A stretch of DNA of 14,168 nucleotides from Prevotellaceae bacterium (GTDB taxonomy: Bacteria > Bacteroidota > Bacteroidia > Bacteroidales > Paludibacteraceae): assembly GCA_031270565.1 (NCBI GenBank), contig JAISXJ010000197.1, positions 1-14,168 of the forward strand, read 5' to 3'. Below are positions 14,053 to 14,168 of the stretch, in pieces (within the stretch, counting starts at the first letter, position 1; each line of letters opens with the position of its first letter). Made by a program: the position numbers and the translations under genes. The notes under the pieces were generated by a model. The model searched no databases, was not told the DNA's origin, and saw nothing but the letters and a program-made list of their open reading frames with translations.

Positions 14053-14119
14053 CTGTTTTCCTCGGTTTTTAGAAGCATCCAGAATTTTTGTTATAACGAT
14101 CTGATATTCAATAATAGGT

Positions 14120-14150
14120 TTTGAAAATTGGGTGACCCGGCGTATCTTTG
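14120..14150 (+). promoter_or_regulatory. Promoter TTTG-N19-TATCTTTG reading out of the window
   Basis: TTTG (14120-14123) and TATCTTTG (14143-14150) with a 19-nt spacer match the Bacteroidota consensus at both boxes. Transcription would start near 14157 and drive a gene that begins beyond the window end. Confidence 0.62.
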
Positions 14151-14168
14151 TACTCAATGTTTGTCAGA

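Noticed and set aside
13842..14124. Overlapping frames on both strands (13842-14078 minus and 13870-14124 plus)
   Set aside because: They cover the promoter region and the paired-hairpin repeat, which commonly yields false small ORFs.
13514..14168. Toxin-antitoxin module around the DUF3791 gene
   Set aside because: Only one small gene is visible and no toxin-like partner or characteristic overlap could be seen.

Overview
The window looks like chromosomal DNA of a Bacteroidota bacterium, most likely order Bacteroidales. Three things point there: promoters of the TTTG-N19/20-TAnnTTTG type, two cargo proteins with type IX secretion system (T9SS) C-terminal sorting domains, and a porG-like/uppS/bamA/skp/skp block that I recall as syntenic with Porphyromonas gingivalis. 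I cannot name the species. No rRNA, tRNA, CRISPR array, transposase or phage gene was seen.

Layout. (1) 1-540: 3' end of a FISUMP-domain surface or secreted protein, closed by a strong hairpin terminator. (2) 587-714: two 7-bp-periodic repeat arrays in inverted orientation; the right one runs into the 3' end of the rluD-like gene. (3) 703-7183, minus strand, transcribed right to left: porG-like OM protein, uppS, bamA, two Skp/OmpH chaperones and an RluD-type pseudouridine synthase. This is an envelope-biogenesis operon with a promoter at its head (7242-7249) and probably an internal one (2540-2569). (4) 7184-8079: a long divergent intergenic region holding three repeat blocks with 7-nt periodicity, a CTTTGCG inverted repeat, two candidate plus-strand promoters, a C9 tract and a perfect 11-bp-stem palindrome. 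(5) 8080-13513, plus strand: two large modular secreted proteins with signal peptide, adhesin/Ig-like domains and T9SS sorting domain, each followed by a perfect 15-bp-stem terminator. (6) 13574-13879, minus strand: an orphan DUF3791 protein whose frame continues for 22 protein-like codons beyond its TGA stop. (7) 13886-14168: promoter elements, a paired-hairpin dispersed repeat and a good promoter reading out of the window.

How the genes fit together. UppS makes the undecaprenyl carrier for cell-wall and surface glycan. BamA with the Skp chaperones inserts outer-membrane proteins. The PorG-like protein is a probable component of the T9SS, the machine that would export the two large proteins encoded on the other side of the divergent region. 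The link between the machine gene and the cargo genes is inferred from proximity and known family roles, not shown.

I found no clearly new enzymatic or defence system. The least ordinary signals are the recurring 7-nt repeat family (five blocks, one supplying the C-terminal codons of the rluD-like gene), the structured leader before the first cargo gene, and the apparently interrupted DUF3791 reading frame.
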